Assembly (NCBI GenBank): GCA_032358165.1
Contig: JAALGY010000049.1
Location: forward strand, 186,001-250,000
Direction: 5' to 3'
Length of the DNA: 64,000 nt
Origin: Diplosphaera chodatii
Lineage: Eukaryota > Chlorophyta > Trebouxiophyceae > Prasiolales > Stichococcaceae
In this document: in pieces, positions 62,101 through 64,000 of the stretch
Numbering within the stretch: position 1 is the stretch's first letter
Layout: each line of letters begins with the position of its first letter
The notes under the pieces: model-generated
Seen by the model: only the letters and a program-made list of their open reading frames with translations
The model's database searches: none
Told to the model about the DNA's origin: nothing
Program-made: the position numbers and the translations under genes

Positions 62101-64000
62101 CGGCGAGCGTGTGCATGAGGGCGCGGCCGGCACCGGGCCGTCCTCCAGCGAGGTGCGCTTCAGCCCACCAAACGTTGGGTTTCAGGGCCATGCTGTTTCG
62201 GGTGCATCTGCATCGGCACAGCTGTATCCATCATTGGCAGTCGCCAGTCACCGGTCATATGCATTCACCTGGCTCTGTGCTGTGGAGAGGCAGCAGTGCG
62301 GCCTCTTGTAGAGGCTGGTGCACCTGATCGCGGACTGTCGCGTGTCGATCTTGATGCTCAGCAGACTGCACAGGGGCGTGTGTGACAGCTGCTAGATGCC
62401 ATTTGCAGGACAAAAAGGGTGGCGGCATCGCTGAGAAGCTGCAAAAGGTTATCGGCTTTGGCCCCGGCGACAGCATTGTAAAGGATAAGGTGACAGCTCA
62501 CTGGGTCGAAATCAATGATGATGCAACATCACGTTCGTCAGCCCCTTATGTGCTGAGCACCTCATGCTGTTTGACCTGCGAACAAACAGCTGCATCGACA
62601 GACCCTGCGACTGCATCTTACTTGCAAATTGTTTGCAATGGCACCAGCTGCAGTCTAGTGCTGAATGTGTGGCATGGGCTCTTGCTGCAGGACGACAAAA
62701 GCACCGTGGTGGCAGGGGTGGATGTGACGAAGCAGCCCGGGACCGAGTACGGGTCTGACCGGCGCGGCACCGACACGCAGGTGTGGGAGCATCCTCATGT
62801 CGACCTGAGCTGGGAAACAGAGTTGTCAGCAGCGTCCACTTGTGATCTGATAGGCTCCTGAAACCCTGGACTACAGTAGATGTGACGACAGGGCCCCCAC
62901 TTGTGCCCGCCGCTTGCTGCAGGGTGAGGGTCTGGCGGACAAGTTCAAGAGCGCGGTGGGCCTCGGCCATGACCATGACCAGGTGTGTCGGCCACTTTCA
63001 GAGGCTGTTACTTATGTTCGCTTTCAGCGCTGCATGCCTGTGTGCACATCTGTGCACCTGTTTCAGTGCGTCTCAGATGTGGGCGTGGTGGCTGCTGCAG
63101 GGTGGCGCTGGCAGGACGGGTGAGCTGCGCACCGGCGGCTATGAGGTGGGGAAGCCTGCACTGAAGCTGCTGATTTTGTGGACAGAAGTCGGGCGCAGGG
63201 CAAGATGCATAGCTTCTCCAACATACTCCCTGGGGCCCGGAGTCTCCGGCTCGGAGACCAGTGAGGTACTGAACCGTCTGCAGCATTCGGTATCAGCATC
63301 TGACATGTCTTCTTGTGATGCCTGCTGCAGACGAGGGGCGATGTTGCGACGGCGCCGGGCGCTGCCCCGGGAGCCGCGTACACCACAGCCGGCTCCACGG
63401 CAAACACCGGCGCAATCGCAGCTGGCGGCAGCGGCTACGGCACCGCAGCATCCAAGGGCTACGGCGACGGCCAGACCGAGGAGCAGCGAAAGGTTCGGCG
63501 GCTTCTCTCCAGCACACGCTCATTCGGCCTGCAACACAGACATCTTGCCGTGCTCCGCAGCTGCCTGCCAGTGCAACTGATGGGAGCAGCACGTCCCATG
63601 TCAGCCAGCTGCAAAACCTGCACGTTTCATGACTACTGCGACCCGTTGCCGAGGGTGGCACTGAACATGCCCGCAGGGCGCGTCCTACCTGGCGGCTGGC
63701 GTGGCCGGCATCACCGGCGAGGGCGGCCGGGACACTGCTGGCGCCCCTGGCAGCGGCGGCACTGGCATTACTACCACCGAGACTGCCACAGGCACCGGTA
63801 CGGGTGGCATGACCCCAGGCGCAACCGCGACCGACGCAGGTGAACAGCTCACACCCCTTCTGGCTACAGTAGCTCAGGACATGGCACCTCCGTTAGGCAG
63901 TTGGCTGGTCCCAGCACACGTGCATTGCTCTCCTGTTCGTTCCACCCTCCGGCGTCACAACTTTGTGGCACTTCAGCGGGCAACAGGTGCACCGGCCAAG
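56138..64000 (+). CDS. C2-domain protein with long exon-modular repeat tail (3' partial)
   Basis: At least 930 aa. C2 and linker exons: 56138-56251, 56407-56496, 56729-56854, 57004-57079, 57452-57495, 57672-57797, 58089-58178. Then twelve tandem exons from 58324 to 60433 (listed under the repeat), then 60715-60957, 61186-61308, 61480-61620, 61790-61858, 62081-62152, 62409-62489, 62691-62780, 62923-62982, 63101-63145, 63331-63492, 63677-63839, leaving in phase 1 with the rest outside the window. Residues 1-135 are a C2 domain (PDVYVTFRLGNEHAETP, NAGETLHWTEPISIP, LIVVRAYNKQSLMPDTLLGE, GELRFTLTSTEGLS). The tail repeats an amphipathic motif: GMLKSAVGYGPGD, VDRLKGAVGMGGP, IGEAVRNVYGYGGGD, IAEKLQKVIGFGPGD, LADKFKSAVGLGHD. 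A TGYTGQPE/TGY[PS]TQPD repeat lies between. The modules recall LEA-type amphipathic helices; the function is inferred as membrane or stress related. Confidence 0.85.
58324..60433 (+). repeat. array of twelve tandem exon-intron units (~184 bp)
   Basis: Exons: 58324-58395, 58505-58576, 58689-58760, 58873-58944, 59057-59128, 59241-59312, 59425-59496, 59623-59700, 59810-59881, 59993-60070, 60181-60252, 60362-60433. Each is 72 nt (two are 78 nt) and begins and ends in phase 0. Each encodes NQPTTVDRLKGAVGMGGP plus a short ASTTDP-type end. Copies 3 to 7 are spaced exactly 184 bp apart and are almost identical, introns included (GTAAGCACTTGAGCTCCTCC ... TATTCTGCAG), so they are the most recent. The outer copies have diverged. 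Minus-strand reading frames of 117 codons across the array are shadows. Confidence 0.93.
60465..60487 (+). repeat. (CTT)n microsatellite in an intron
   Basis: About seven to eight CTT units just after the last tandem exon's donor, in a pyrimidine-rich stretch of the intron 60434-60714 of the large C2 gene. Confidence 0.85.

Noticed and set aside
1..64000. Bacterial-type features: operons, CRISPR arrays, prophage, insertion sequences
   Set aside because: The window is intron-rich eukaryotic nuclear DNA. No CRISPR-like spacer array, transposase or integrase was seen; the only regularly spaced repeat is the exon array at 58.3-60.4 kb.

Overview
The window is nuclear DNA of a green alga (Chlorophyta). 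Genes are split into many short exons (often 40-200 bp) by introns of about 100-500 bp. Donors are mostly GTGAG/GTGCGC/GTAAG and acceptors mostly (C)TGCAG, and TGTAA polyadenylation-like signals follow some genes. One protein carries a long (S)PPP hydroxyproline-rich spacer typical of volvocalean/chlorophycean cell-wall proteins, and a plant/algal-type (TTTAGGG-like) telomeric motif occurs inside an intron. I cannot name the genus. Gene models were built by hand: exons were joined only where protein-family signal, splice sites and reading phase agreed. For most genes the summed exon length is an exact multiple of three.

Left part (1-21,060): the last exon of an unidentified gene (59-210); a 13-exon SET-domain methyltransferase-like gene (874-4076, +); a secreted Cys-rich / Pro-rich / FG-GAP chimera (8719-5238, -); a class II/IV-like histone deacetylase (9638-12478, +); then three head-to-tail genes (12922-15689, 16183-18218, 18965-21059, all +). 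Those three encode Gly/Gln/Met- or Gly/Ser/Asn/Asp-rich proteins with the same short C-terminal tail (PQE-x-[FY]-x-K-[TK]-TH ... DH ... SHE). The first also has a C2-like domain.

Middle (21,973-41,879): a 27-exon secreted fasciclin-like glycoprotein with three tandem copies of a ~255-residue, sequon-rich unit and a hydrophobic C-terminus (31593-21973, -); a TMEM256/DUF423 membrane protein (32832-32207, -); a CCDC47 homologue with an apparent 1-nt frameshift (33597-37116, +); and a second SET-domain gene (37678-41879, +), paralogous to the first with almost the same exon structure.

Right part (43,447-64,000): an SnRK2-like protein kinase that lacks catalytic-loop residues and has an in-frame TAA (47306-43447, -); a 918-residue Ala-rich membrane/coiled-coil protein of unknown function (54994-49807, -); and a large C2-domain gene running off the right edge (56138->64000, +). 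The tail of this last gene is built almost entirely of phase 0 exons, including twelve tandem copies of one 72-78 nt exon with its intron.

The most unusual content is the pair of C2 genes with exon-modular repetitive tails and the family of genes around the first of them, which resemble stress/LEA-type or condensate-like proteins without matching a family I can name. Other notable points are the tandemly built fasciclin-like gene with a telomeric insertion at a splice donor, intron differences between paralogues and repeat copies, and a probable dead kinase.
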